Below, piece by piece: positions 42,458 to 50,819 of a DNA stretch of 64,000 nucleotides. Within the stretch, counting starts at the first letter, position 1; each line of letters opens with the position of its first letter. Made by a program: the position numbers and the translations under genes. Below the pieces are notes generated by a model. The model saw only the letters and a list, made by a program, of their open reading frames with translations. It had not been told where the DNA came from and did no database searches. The stretch comes from WHUA01 sp963711215 (GTDB taxonomy: Bacteria > Pseudomonadota > Alphaproteobacteria > UBA8366): assembly GCA_963711215.1 (NCBI GenBank), contig CAVQDH010000005.1, positions 310,001 through 374,000 of the forward strand, given 5' to 3'.

Positions 42458-43347
42458 TGGATTGGGATAAGCTACGCGTCTTCCATGCGGTGGCGGAAGC
42501 CGGCAGCTTCACGCATGCGGGCGAGCTGCTGAATCTGAGCCAGTCCGCCGTCAGCCGCCAGATCAGCGCGCTCGAGGAAAGCCTCGATACGACGCTGTTT
42601 CATCGCCATGCGCGCGGCCTGATCCTGACCGAACAGGGCGAGATGCTCTACCAGACCACGCACGAGGTCTACCACAAGCTGGCGATGGCCGAGGCGCAGC
42701 TCTCCGAAAGCAAGGAACGACCGTCGGGCCCGCTCAAGATCACCACGACGATCGGCCTCGGCTCGCTATGGCTGACCTCGCGCATCAAGGAGTTCATCGA
42801 GCTTTATCCCGAGGTCGACGTCACGCTGATCCTGACGGATACCGAGCTCGACCTCAGCATGCGGGAAGCCGATATCGCCGTACGGCTGCAGTCGCCGCGG
42901 CAACCCGATCTAATTCAGCGGCCGCTGTTGACCGTGCATACGCATGTCTATGGCGCCGAGGAGTATCTCGAACAGTACGGCATGCCGCAGCGGGCCGAGG
43001 ACCTCGACAATCATCGCCTGCTCGTCTACGGCCAGGAGTGGCCCGCCCCCGTCCCCGAGGTCAATTGGGTCCTCAATCTCGGCGCCCGCCCGGACAGCCG
43101 CCGGCGGCCTGTGCTCAAGGTCAACAACATTTACGGCATTTACCGCGCCTGCCGCAGCGGCCTCGGGCTCGCCGGCCTGCCCGACTATGCCATCCCGGAG
43201 GGCACCAACTTGCGGCGGGTCCTGCCGGACATCAATGGCCCCTCTTTCCGCGCCTATTTCGTCTATCCGGAAGAGCTGCGGCACTCGAAGCGCATCGGCG
43301 TTTTTCGTGACTTCCTGCTGCGAAAGGTCGCCGAGCACAACTTCTGA
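42457..43347 (+). CDS. lsrB: LysR-family regulator, LsrB/VtlR type
   Basis: A 296-residue LysR regulator. The N-terminal helix-turn-helix (WDKLRVFHAVAEAGSFTHAGELLNLSQSAVSRQISALEESL) and the following HRHARGLILTEQGE match the LsrB/VtlR group of alphaproteobacteria, which control oxidative-stress, envelope or virulence genes. The ligand domain has TTIGLGSLWLTSRIKEFIELYPEV. LsrB of rhizobia senses oxidants through Cys; here the only obvious Cys is in the RACRSG segment. The ATG overlaps the upstream stop by one base (TGATG), so it is translated together with the 638-residue protein rather than from its own divergent promoter. Confidence 0.82.
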   Translation: MDWDKLRVFHAVAEAGSFTHAGELLNLSQSAVSRQISALEESLDTTLFHRHARGLILTEQGEMLYQTTHEVYHKLAMAEAQLSESKERPSGPLKITTTIGLGSLWLTSRIKEFIELYPEVDVTLILTDTELDLSMREADIAVRLQSPRQPDLIQRPLLTVHTHVYGAEEYLEQYGMPQRAEDLDNHRLLVYGQEWPAPVPEVNWVLNLGARPDSRRRPVLKVNNIYGIYRACRSGLGLAGLPDYAIPEGTNLRRVLPDINGPSFRAYFVYPEELRHSKRIGVFRDFLLRKVAEHNF

Positions 43348-43550
43348 CCCGGCTCATCCCTCGGGCGGCGGGCGCCGCCCGTCCGTCGATGCCGCTCCGC
43401 GGCGGGCTCCGGCAAAGACATGCGCAAACCACATGACTGAGATGAAGTTTTGGACGTAGTCATGCGTGAAGCGAGCGGCTATTGATGCACATAGATTGTT
43501 GCAATGCCGCGACAGATCTACCGGTCTCCCGCACTGCGGCTCGTCCGTAT

Positions 43551-43634
43551 CAGGGGGACCTGGGCTTAGACGTCTCCCAGACGTGAAGCCTCCCTGTTTA
43601 CTTAGCCGGGCCTTCGTGGCCCGGCTTTTCTTTT
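43551..43634 (+). ncRNA. Candidate small structured RNA ending in a terminator
   Basis: Two nested helices can form: an outer one from CAGGG (43551-43555) and CCCTG (43592-43596), and an inner one from CTGGG (43560-43564) and CCCAG (43576-43580). An alternative hairpin uses ACGTCT and AGACGT. A strong intrinsic terminator follows immediately. No coding frame of note spans the region, and the 5' end is not determined: transcription may begin up to 100 bases earlier. No known RNA family is recognised, and leader or attenuator RNA cannot be excluded, though the next gene faces the opposite way. Confidence 0.35.
43605..43634 (+). terminator. Intrinsic terminator
   Basis: Eight-base arms GCCGGGCC and GGCCCGGC with loop TTCGT, then TTTTCTTTT. 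A strong plus-strand terminator 258 bases after the LsrB-type gene; because of that distance it may belong to a separate small transcript. Confidence 0.88.
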
Positions 43635-43657
43635 AGGGCCTACGGACGGTAATCGAT

Positions 43658-44638
43658 CTAGCGGAACAGGCGGTCGCCTACGGACTTCTCCAGCCCCGTA
43701 TAGAGCTGCGCCACATATTCCCCATAGCCGTTGTAGATCAGCGTCGGAATGCGTTCCGACGTGCCCAGGGGCTTCTCGGTGGCCTGGCTCCAGCGCGGGT
43801 GCGGGACCTTGGGGTTCACGTTCGCCCAGAACCCATATTCGCTTTTCTGCAGCTGCTCCCAAAAGCTGACCGGCTGCTTGTCGGTAAAGGTAAAGCGGAC
43901 GATGGATTTGATCGACTTGAAGCCGTATTTCCATGGCGTCGCGAGGCGAAGCGGCGCGCCGTCCTGGCGCGGGATCGGCTTGCCGTAGAAGCCGGTCGCC
44001 AGAAAGGCCAGGTCGTTGGTTGCCTCGGCAAGGGTAAGGCCCTCCACGTAAGGCCACGGATACCAGACCTGCTGCAGCCCCGGCATGACCTTCTTGTCGG
44101 CCAGGGTTTCCATCTTGATGTATTTGGCCGATGACAGCGGACGCGCGAGATCGACCAGCGCCTTGAAGGCAAACCCGCTCCACGGCACCGCCATCGACCA
44201 TGTCTCGACGCAGCGATGGCGATACAGCCTTTCCTCCAGCGGCATCTTCTTGAGCAGCGTGTCGATGTCGACCGTCATCTCCTTTTCGACCATGCCGTCG
44301 AGCCGCACGGTCCAGGGCCGGATCTTGAGCGCCTGCGCCGCGTCCTTGATGTCCTTCTGGCTGCCGAACTCGTAATAATTGTTGTAGCTGGTCGCGTATT
44401 CTTCCTTGGTGATCTCGCGGTCGAGCTTGTATTTCGGGTTCCGCTTAACCGGATAGAGCCCGGCGGAGGGGTCGGCGGCCGGGACGTCGGCACGGGCGCG
44501 ACCCGACAGGCCGCCGCCGGCAACGAGAAGGGTGCCGAGCCCCATGGCTTTCACCAGCTGGCGGCGCTGCAGAAAGACGCTTTCGTCGGTCGCCCTGGAT
44601 TCGGGCAGTTCCCAGCCTTTTCTCACTTTCAGCAGCAT
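43658..44638 (-). CDS. msrP: Protein-methionine-sulfoxide reductase catalytic subunit MsrP (YedY)
   Basis: A 326-residue periplasmic molybdenum enzyme that repairs oxidised methionine in envelope proteins. A twin-arginine export signal is present (RRQLVKAMG at residues 25-33, followed by a hydrophobic stretch), and the molybdenum-cysteine motif is RHRCVETWSMAVPWSG. The rest (ATPWKYGFKSIKSIVRFTF) is typical of the family. The ATG at 44638 has GGAGG 7 bases upstream. The usual membrane haem partner, MsrQ, is not found on either side, so the electron donor is unresolved. Dps is next on the same strand. Confidence 0.95.
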   Translation of the reverse strand: MLLKVRKGWELPESRATDESVFLQRRQLVKAMGLGTLLVAGGGLSGRARADVPAADPSAGLYPVKRNPKYKLDREITKEEYATSYNNYYEFGSQKDIKDAAQALKIRPWTVRLDGMVEKEMTVDIDTLLKKMPLEERLYRHRCVETWSMAVPWSGFAFKALVDLARPLSSAKYIKMETLADKKVMPGLQQVWYPWPYVEGLTLAEATNDLAFLATGFYGKPIPRQDGAPLRLATPWKYGFKSIKSIVRFTFTDKQPVSFWEQLQKSEYGFWANVNPKVPHPRWSQATEKPLGTSERIPTLIYNGYGEYVAQLYTGLEKSVGDRLFR

Positions 44639-44810
44639 TGCGGATCCTCCGTCTGTTATCATCCGACGGCATTTTCGGCCGCCCACGGCGCCAATCCAAA
44701 TGACGCTTGTGTGATGGCTCATTGACCAGGATGCGGACGGAGGAAGAACAGCCGCGGGGGCCATGGGCCGGCGATCGATCGCCAATTTGCCGATCCGGCC
44801 CTCGCCGCAG

Positions 44811-45281
44811 CTATTTCACGAGCATGCTGCGGAGCATCCAGGCGTTTTTCTCGTGGATCTGCATCCGCTGCGTCAGCAGATCCGCGGTCGGTTCGTCGTT
44901 CGCCCGCTCGACGGCCGGGAAGATCGACCGGGCGGTCCGGACCACCGCCTCCTGCCCTTTGACCAGGTTGGCGATCATCGCTTCCGCCGCCGGCACGCTT
45001 TCCTCTTCGTCGATCGTAGAAAGCTTGGAAAAGGCCGCGTAGCTGCCGGGCGCAGGCTCGCCAAGCGCGCGAATCCTTTCGGCAATGGTGTCAACGGCGG
45101 TGGCAAGCTCCGTGTACTGCTGCTCGAACATCAGGTGCAGCGTGTTGAACAGCGGCCCTTCCACGTTCCAGTGATAATTGTGGGTCTTGAGGTAGAGCGT
45201 GTAACTGTCCGCCAGCAGGCGGGACAGGCCTGCCGTGATCTCTTCCCGGTCCTTTTGGTTGATCCCGATATTGATATCCAT
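44811..45281 (-). CDS. dps: Dps-family ferritin-like protein
   Basis: A 156-residue protein of the Dps family, a 12-mer that stores iron and protects DNA from oxidation. The ferroxidase site lies in LKTHNYHWNVEGPLFNTLHLMFEQQYTEL, where the family's His, Asp and Glu ligands fall. Length and helices fit a four-helix bundle. The N-terminus is short, without a Lys-rich DNA-binding tail, so DNA binding may be weak. A Fur/Irr-like palindrome lies 25 bases upstream of the start, suggesting iron control. Confidence 0.95.
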   Translation of the reverse strand: MDINIGINQKDREEITAGLSRLLADSYTLYLKTHNYHWNVEGPLFNTLHLMFEQQYTELATAVDTIAERIRALGEPAPGSYAAFSKLSTIDEEESVPAAEAMIANLVKGQEAVVRTARSIFPAVERANDEPTADLLTQRMQIHEKNAWMLRSMLVK

Positions 45282-45305
45282 CGCGTATCTCCACTTCGAT
45301 ATGAT

Positions 45306-45324
45306 AATTAGAATTATTCCAATT
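45306..45324. promoter_or_regulatory. Fur/Irr-type palindrome upstream of dps
   Basis: A 19-base imperfect inverted repeat with arms AATTAGAAT and ATTCCAATT around a single base; eight of nine positions pair. It resembles the iron-control element TTTAGAA-N3-TTCTAAA bound by Irr in alphaproteobacteria, with one mismatch in the right half-site, and sits immediately upstream of dps. Assignment to Irr rather than Fur is inferred. Confidence 0.5.
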
Positions 45325-45414
45325 TAGAGAATAGATATAATATCGAGTGCCGCGGAAGACAAGGTTAATTTGGATCTTGAAGGTCCGGGCTGCGGGATCG
45401 AACGGATTGCGCGG

Positions 45415-46194
45415 TCAGCTTTTGAAATGGACTTCGACTTTGCCCAATTTACCGAAATCCGCCGTTACGATGCTGCCGGCCGGGGCCGGGATCGGCCCGG
45501 TCGCCGCGCCCGAGGTAATCCACTGGCCGGCCTTGAGCTCATAGCCCCGCTTGGCGAGATGATTGGCCAGCCATGCCAGGGAATTCAGCGGATTCCCCAG
45601 GACATTGGCGCCGCTGCTGGCGGCGACTTCTTCACCCTCGACCAGATGGCGGACACGGCAATCCGCCAAGTTCAGGCTGCGCCAGTTGGCGACGGCGGGA
45701 CCATAGACGAAACTGAAATTCCCGGCATGGTCGGCGACGGTGCCGCGCACGCCGAGCTTTGGCCGATTGGCAATGCGCAAGCCGACGACCTCGATCGCCG
45801 GATGCAGGGATTCGACCGCCGCTTCGACCACTTTCCCCGTATAGGGGGCGCCTTCGGCCGGGATATCCTTGCCGAGGCGAAAGGCGAATTCACATTCGAA
45901 GCCGCCGACCGTCTCGCTCGATCCCTCGATCGTCTGCGGCGAAGCGATGATATGTGGCACGAACAGCGGACCCGCGGCCGGCTCCGTCGCGCCGGCGCGC
46001 TGCATCGCTTCATCGTTGGTCAGTGCGACCTTCCAGCCGGCAAGCTTCAGGCCGATGCCTTTGAGTATCTCATCCTGGATCGCATAAGCGTCGTCCAGTG
46101 TTTCCGGCTCCGCGTCGGCCGGCAACGCATCCATCTTGTGACCATCGCGCCGGGCCGCAATCAGGAGCTGCGCCGCTTTCTTTACGTCGACCAT
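45415..46194 (-). CDS. 2-keto-4-pentenoate hydratase / fumarylacetoacetate hydrolase family protein
   Basis: A 259-residue enzyme of the MhpD-like group, which hydrates 2-oxopent-4-enoate or decarboxylates related oxo-acids in aromatic degradation. Readable parts are LKLAGWKVALTND, FECEFAFRLGKDIPAEG (metal ligand Glu residues), AVESLHPAIEVVGLRI and QWITSGAATGPIPAPAGSIVTADFG at the end. No other aromatic-pathway gene is beside it, so its substrate is open. The ATG at 46194 is chosen because GGAGGG lies 8 bases upstream; a longer open frame exists. It is divergent from nothing: the EF-G paralogue lies upstream on the same strand. Confidence 0.85.
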   Translation of the reverse strand: MVDVKKAAQLLIAARRDGHKMDALPADAEPETLDDAYAIQDEILKGIGLKLAGWKVALTNDEAMQRAGATEPAAGPLFVPHIIASPQTIEGSSETVGGFECEFAFRLGKDIPAEGAPYTGKVVEAAVESLHPAIEVVGLRIANRPKLGVRGTVADHAGNFSFVYGPAVANWRSLNLADCRVRHLVEGEEVAASSGANVLGNPLNSLAWLANHLAKRGYELKAGQWITSGAATGPIPAPAGSIVTADFGKLGKVEVHFKS

Positions 46195-46327
46195 GTTTTC
46201 ATCCCTCCGATTACGGTCCGAGAATCTAGGACCGATCCGTTTCTCGATTATCTTGGAGCATGAAGCGAATCCGCTCAACCCGGCCCATCCGGGAACGGTC
46301 GCTCCTATCGCTGGCCCGCGTCGAGCC

Positions 46328-48355
46328 CTATGCGGCGGCTTCCTTGCGCTGGGTAACGATCAAATCGGCATCGCGCCCTGTCAATTCGGCAAGGTGATCG
46401 AATTGCCACTCGAATGTTCCGACGCCGACGGTCAAGGAGCGAAGATCGACAATCAGATCGTGCAGCTCGGATTGCGGCATGTTGGCCTTCACTTCGTCCC
46501 ATCCCGCCCAGCCGCGCTTCGTGTCGAAGCCGAGGATCTGTCCCCGCCGCTTCGTGATTACGCTCTGGGCCTGGCCGGTGTATTCGCTCGGAATCGAGAT
46601 CGTAACCAGGGCGATCGGCTCCAACAGCACCGGATTGCAGTTCGGCAATGCTTCCTTCATCGCCAGGATGCCGGCGCGCCGGAACGCCATGTCGGACGAG
46701 TCGACCGAATGGTATTGGCCGTCATACAACGTTACCGAAAGATCGATGACGGGGAATCCAAGCGGTCCTTCCGTCAGATACTCCTTCACCCCGTGCTCGA
46801 CGGCGGGAATATACTGACGCGGAACGACGCCACCGCTGATGTTGTCGATGAATTCGAAGCCCTTACCGCGCGGCAGCGGCTTGATCTCGAGATGGACGTC
46901 GCCGAACTCACCATGCCCGCCGGACTGCTTTTTATGCCGGGCATGCTGCTGGACCGACTTGCGAATCGTCTCCTTGTAGGGGACTTGGGGCCGCGCCGTC
47001 CTGACCGCGACATTGTAACGATTCTTCAGCTTTTCGCCGGCGACCTGCAGGTGAATGTCGCCCTGTCCCCAGAGCACCAGCTGATGGGTGTCCTCATTGT
47101 GTTCCGCCGATATGGACGGATCTTCCTCCATCAAACGGGCGATGCCGCTCGACAGCTTGACCTCGTCCTCGCGGCGCTCGGCCTTGATGGCCATCGAATA
47201 GACCGGCGGGAGCGGCGAGAACCACGGCAGCGCACCCTTCAGCACGCCGGCCGGGTTCAGCACGTCCCCCGTCTTGATCGCCTCGAGCCGGCCGAGCCCG
47301 ACGACGTCGCCGGTATTCGCCTTGGATATCTTGTTGAGCGTGTGTCCGACGAGCTGCGACAGGCCGCTGACGCGATGGTCGCCGAAGGTGGCGCCGTCCG
47401 TAACCGAGCCGCGCCAGACCCGGGCGACGGATAGCTTCCCGGTATGCGGCATGTGATAGGTCTTGAAGACCTGGAGCAGCGGATCGCCCTCGGCGCCGCC
47501 CAGACGTTCGAGCGTCACTTCCGGTCCCGGCGCCTCGTGCCGCAGCGCCTTCAGCAGCCGCAGCACGCCATGATTCTGCTCCGCCGCGCCGAGGAACACC
47601 GGCACGATCCGGTCGGCCTGCAATTCCCGGGTAAGATAGGTGTAGATCTCATCTTTCGGCGGCACCACGTCTTCAAGCAGCTCTTCGAGCAGCTTGTCGT
47701 CAAAATCCGCAAGCGTTTCCAGGAGCTCCTGTCGGGCCTCCACGTTGCGGCCCTGCACCGTGTCCGGCAGCTCGATGAGCGCCGACGGGCTTCCCGGCTG
47801 GTACTTGTAGGCGCGCTCGGAGACGAGGTCGACATAGCCGGTGATCGCTTCGCCGTCGCGGATCGGCACATGGCGGAGCGCCAGCGGCCGCTCGGAAATC
47901 GACTGGATCGACTCCAGCAGCTCGCGCACACGGTCATTCGCGTGGTCCATCTTGTTGATGAACAGCATGTGCGGAATTCCGTGCTGATCGAGGAAATGCA
48001 ACAGCGGGGAAAGCGTCAGGGCCCGGCTCGCTTCCGGCTCGCAGACCACGACCGCGACATCGGCGACCATCAGCGCCGCATAGGTGTCGTGCGCGAATTC
48101 CACGGATCCTGGGCAATCGAGAAAATGCCACTGCTCGCCGAGAAATTCGGCCGCGGCGACGGAAACCTCGGTGCTCATCTGACGTGCCCGCGCCTCTTGC
48201 GACGCGTCGCCAACCGTGCTGCCGTCCTTGACGTTTCCCTTACGCTGCGTCGCGCCGCACGCGAAGAGAAGCGATTCCAGAAGGGTGGTCTTGCCGCTGA
48301 GATAGGGACCAACGATTGCAACGCAGCGCGGTGCAGATGGATTGCGCCCCGACAT
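46328..48355 (-). CDS. Elongation factor G-like paralogue with altered GTPase motif
   Basis: A 675-residue EF-G-like GTPase, complete from the G domain to domain V. The P-loop is GPYLSGKTT (16-24), the NKMD motif is at 134-137, and the tail domains include KSVQQHARHKKQSGGHGEFGDVHLEI. Compared with EF-G the G3 motif reads DCPGSVEF (80-87): the catalytic His of DTPGH is Ser84. The function of such paralogues in alphaproteobacteria is not established; they may act in ribosome recycling or stress translation. A very strong ribosome site GGAAGGAGGTTCC precedes the ATG. It is neighboured by panE and the hydratase gene. Confidence 0.9.
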   Translation of the reverse strand: MSGRNPSAPRCVAIVGPYLSGKTTLLESLLFACGATQRKGNVKDGSTVGDASQEARARQMSTEVSVAAAEFLGEQWHFLDCPGSVEFAHDTYAALMVADVAVVVCEPEASRALTLSPLLHFLDQHGIPHMLFINKMDHANDRVRELLESIQSISERPLALRHVPIRDGEAITGYVDLVSERAYKYQPGSPSALIELPDTVQGRNVEARQELLETLADFDDKLLEELLEDVVPPKDEIYTYLTRELQADRIVPVFLGAAEQNHGVLRLLKALRHEAPGPEVTLERLGGAEGDPLLQVFKTYHMPHTGKLSVARVWRGSVTDGATFGDHRVSGLSQLVGHTLNKISKANTGDVVGLGRLEAIKTGDVLNPAGVLKGALPWFSPLPPVYSMAIKAERREDEVKLSSGIARLMEEDPSISAEHNEDTHQLVLWGQGDIHLQVAGEKLKNRYNVAVRTARPQVPYKETIRKSVQQHARHKKQSGGHGEFGDVHLEIKPLPRGKGFEFIDNISGGVVPRQYIPAVEHGVKEYLTEGPLGFPVIDLSVTLYDGQYHSVDSSDMAFRRAGILAMKEALPNCNPVLLEPIALVTISIPSEYTGQAQSVITKRRGQILGFDTKRGWAGWDEVKANMPQSELHDLIVDLRSLTVGVGTFEWQFDHLAELTGRDADLIVTQRKEAAA

Positions 48356-48472
48356 TTGGAACCTCCTTCCCGGGTTTTTTCGGTCTGCCTACACCTGACC
48401 AGTGTAGATCGTTTCCTCCGACACCCGAACATGGTTCCAATCCGGAAGGCGCGTGGCAAGCAAAAAGGCGAT

Positions 48473-49402
48473 TTACCGCTCGGACGGCTTCCCGTCCTTG
48501 TAGGGCTTCAGGGCGGCATAGAGCGTATCGTGGACCGGGGTCGGGACGCCGCTTTGACGGCCGAGCCTGGCGACCGCGCCGGACAGGGAATCGAGCTCCA
48601 TCCGCTTGCTGCCGTTGAGATCATGCAACATGGACGCGACCATTTCCGGCGGCCAGCCGTCGAGCACCGCCATCTGCCGCTCCACCGCATCGTCCGGCAG
48701 CGCCACGCCGCGAGCGCGCCCGACCGCGGCCGCCTCCGCGATCGCGTTGTAGAGCAGCATCCGGGTATCCGGGTCCGCCCGAAGCGGCCCGACGGGCATC
48801 CGCGTCACCGTCGTGACACCGCTGAGGCCGACCAGGACGATGAATTTCATCCAGATCTCCGTCATGACCGTGGACGAGAAGACGGCGTCGATGCCGGCAT
48901 CCTTGCACGCTTTCTCGAAGGCCTGGCCACGCTTCGAACGGCTGCCGTCCAGCTCGCCAAAAATCATCCGGGCAAAGCTCCCGGTCTGGCGGATCAGCCC
49001 GGGCTCCGCCACGACGGCGGCGATATAGACGGTTCCGCCCATGACATGCTGCGGGCCCAGGATGCCGCCGAGGATCTCCTCGGTCTCCACACCGTTCTGA
49101 AGCGCCAGCACGGTCGTGTCCGGCCCCACCATCGGCCGGCAGGCATGCCCGACCGCCTCCGTGTCGAACAGCTTGACCGCGAACATGAGATAGTCGACCG
49201 GGCCCACGGACGCGGGGTCGTCGGTCGCCTGGGCCGGATGGATCGTCAGGTCGCCGTTCGGGCTCTCGACCCTGAGGCCCGATTTTCGGATCGCCTCGAG
49301 ATGACGGCCGCGGGCCATGAAAACGACGTCATGCCCGGCAGCGGCCAGACGCGCCCCAAAATAGCCGCCAACCGCGCCCGCGCCGAAGACCGCGATCCGC
49401 AC
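48473..49402 (-). CDS. panE: 2-dehydropantoate 2-reductase
   Basis: A 309-residue ketopantoate reductase of pantothenate (coenzyme A) synthesis, or a close relative. The NADPH-binding loop VFGAGAVGGYFGARLAAAGHDV starts the protein; the catalytic Lys is in the WMKFIVLVGLSGVTTVTRMP segment, and the end has RMELDSLSGAVARLGRQSGVPTPVHDTLYAALKPY. A GTG start is used. It lies 18 bases after aatA, so the pair is co-transcribed. Confidence 0.92.
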   Translation of the reverse strand: MRIAVFGAGAVGGYFGARLAAAGHDVVFMARGRHLEAIRKSGLRVESPNGDLTIHPAQATDDPASVGPVDYLMFAVKLFDTEAVGHACRPMVGPDTTVLALQNGVETEEILGGILGPQHVMGGTVYIAAVVAEPGLIRQTGSFARMIFGELDGSRSKRGQAFEKACKDAGIDAVFSSTVMTEIWMKFIVLVGLSGVTTVTRMPVGPLRADPDTRMLLYNAIAEAAAVGRARGVALPDDAVERQMAVLDGWPPEMVASMLHDLNGSKRMELDSLSGAVARLGRQSGVPTPVHDTLYAALKPYKDGKPSER

Positions 49403-49420
49403 CGGCGACCGCCGCGCCGC

Positions 49421-50623
49421 TCAGCGAAGCGCCGCGCAGGCGCGCTGAATGCGGGAGCAGGCGTCCTCGAGCGTCTCGGTGGCGGCGGCGTAGGAGATGC
49501 GGAAATAAGGCGACAGCCCGAACGCCTCGCCCTGGACCACGGCCACGCCTTCGGCCTCCAAGAGGTAGGTCACGAAGTCTTCGTCGGTCTTGATCACCTT
49601 GCCGTCGGGCGTCGTCTTGCCGATGCAGCCGGCGCAGGACGGATAGACGTAGAACGCGCCCGGCGGCGTCGCGCATTTGATGCCGTTCGCCTGGTTCAGC
49701 ATCGACACGACGAGGTCGCGCCGCTCCTTGAACACCTTGACGTTCTTCGGGATGAAGCTCTTGTCGCCGTCGAGCGCCGCGGCGGCGGCCCATTGGCTGA
49801 TCGTCGACGTGCTGCTGCAGTTCTGCGACTGCACCATGTTGATGCCCTTGATCAGCTCCTTCGGCCCGCCGGCGAAGCCGACGCGCCAGCCGGTCATGCA
49901 ATAGGCCTTGGACACGCCGTTCATCGTGAGCGTGCGGCTCATCAGCCCAGGCTCGACCTGGGCGATGCTGTAGAATTTGAAATCGTCGTAGATGATATGC
50001 TCGTAGATATCGTCGGCGAACACCCAGACCTGCGGATGGCGCATCAGCACCGCGGCGATCGCCTTGAGCTCGTCACGGCTGTAAGCCGCGCCGGTCGGGT
50101 TGCTGGGCGAGTTGAGTATCAGCCATTTGGTCCTGGGCGTGATCGCGGCCTCGAGCTGCTCGGCCGTCATTTTGAAGCCCGATGCCTCGGTCGCTTCGAC
50201 GACCACCGGCACACCTTCCGCCAGGACCGCGATGTCGGTGTAGCTTACCCAGTAGGGCGCCGGCACGATGACCTCGTCGCCCGGATCGAGCGTCGCCATC
50301 ATGGCGTTGAAGATGAGCTGCTTGCCGCCGACGCCGACGGAGATCTGTTCCGGCGTGTAGTCGAGGCCGTTCTCGCGCTTGAACTTGCGGCACGCCGCCT
50401 CGCGCAGCTCGAACAGCCCGGCCGGCGGCGCGTATTTCGTCTTGCCTTCCGCCATGGCGCGGATCGCCGCGTCCTTGATGAACTGCGGCGTGTCGAAATC
50501 GGGCTCGCCGGCGCCGAGCCCGATGACGTCCATACCGGCGCGCTGCATATCCTGCGCTTTCGCCGTTACGGCCATGGTTGGAGACGGCTTGATACGGCCG
50601 AGCCGGGAAGCAAGGACGGACAT
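49421..50623 (-). CDS. aatA: Class I aminotransferase (aspartate/prephenate type, AatA)
   Basis: A 400-residue pyridoxal-phosphate enzyme. It starts MSVLASRLGRIKPSPTMAVTAKAQDMQ, has GAGEPDFDTP and the PLP-binding Lys in TMNGVSKAYCMTGWRVGFAGGP, plus SPSNPTGAAYSRDELKAI. This matches the alphaproteobacterial AatA group, which transaminates aspartate and also prephenate to arogenate. GAGGGTTCAAA precedes the ATG at 50623. It is 196 bases from the divergent phytanoyl-CoA dioxygenase gene. Confidence 0.94.
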   Translation of the reverse strand: MSVLASRLGRIKPSPTMAVTAKAQDMQRAGMDVIGLGAGEPDFDTPQFIKDAAIRAMAEGKTKYAPPAGLFELREAACRKFKRENGLDYTPEQISVGVGGKQLIFNAMMATLDPGDEVIVPAPYWVSYTDIAVLAEGVPVVVEATEASGFKMTAEQLEAAITPRTKWLILNSPSNPTGAAYSRDELKAIAAVLMRHPQVWVFADDIYEHIIYDDFKFYSIAQVEPGLMSRTLTMNGVSKAYCMTGWRVGFAGGPKELIKGINMVQSQNCSSTSTISQWAAAAALDGDKSFIPKNVKVFKERRDLVVSMLNQANGIKCATPPGAFYVYPSCAGCIGKTTPDGKVIKTDEDFVTYLLEAEGVAVVQGEAFGLSPYFRISYAAATETLEDACSRIQRACAALR

Positions 50624-50819
50624 TTTGAACCCTCGTCGCAAAGACCGAAAACCGGTGGGAAGGGTCGGAACCCTACGCCCATGTTTCTGCCGTTTCAATA
50701 GCCAAGCCGGGTATCTTCCGCCCCCAGGCTGCCGAGCCGCCGGCGCCTCGACTTGACGCCGGCCAAGGGTCCTTCCTAGGGTCGTGAGACAGGCTGAAAA
50801 AATGCGAGGAGACGCCGGG

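Larger units (their letters stand above)
43348..43657. other. Intergenic region between lsrB-type and msrP genes
   Basis: About 310 bases with no coding frame of note. It holds an AT-leaning stretch around 43440-43500, then the candidate structured RNA and the strong terminator described separately. Nothing else is recognised. Confidence 0.45.

Noticed and set aside
43551..43634. Signal recognition particle RNA or tmRNA
   Set aside because: Neither the GGAAGCA-type SRP loop nor a tRNA-like end with a tag frame is visible.
47444..50701. A plus-strand open frame of over 1000 codons running opposite the EF-G paralogue, panE and aatA
   Set aside because: It is the antisense shadow of three well-matched minus-strand genes, is Arg/His/Asp-rich with low-complexity composition, and has no motif.
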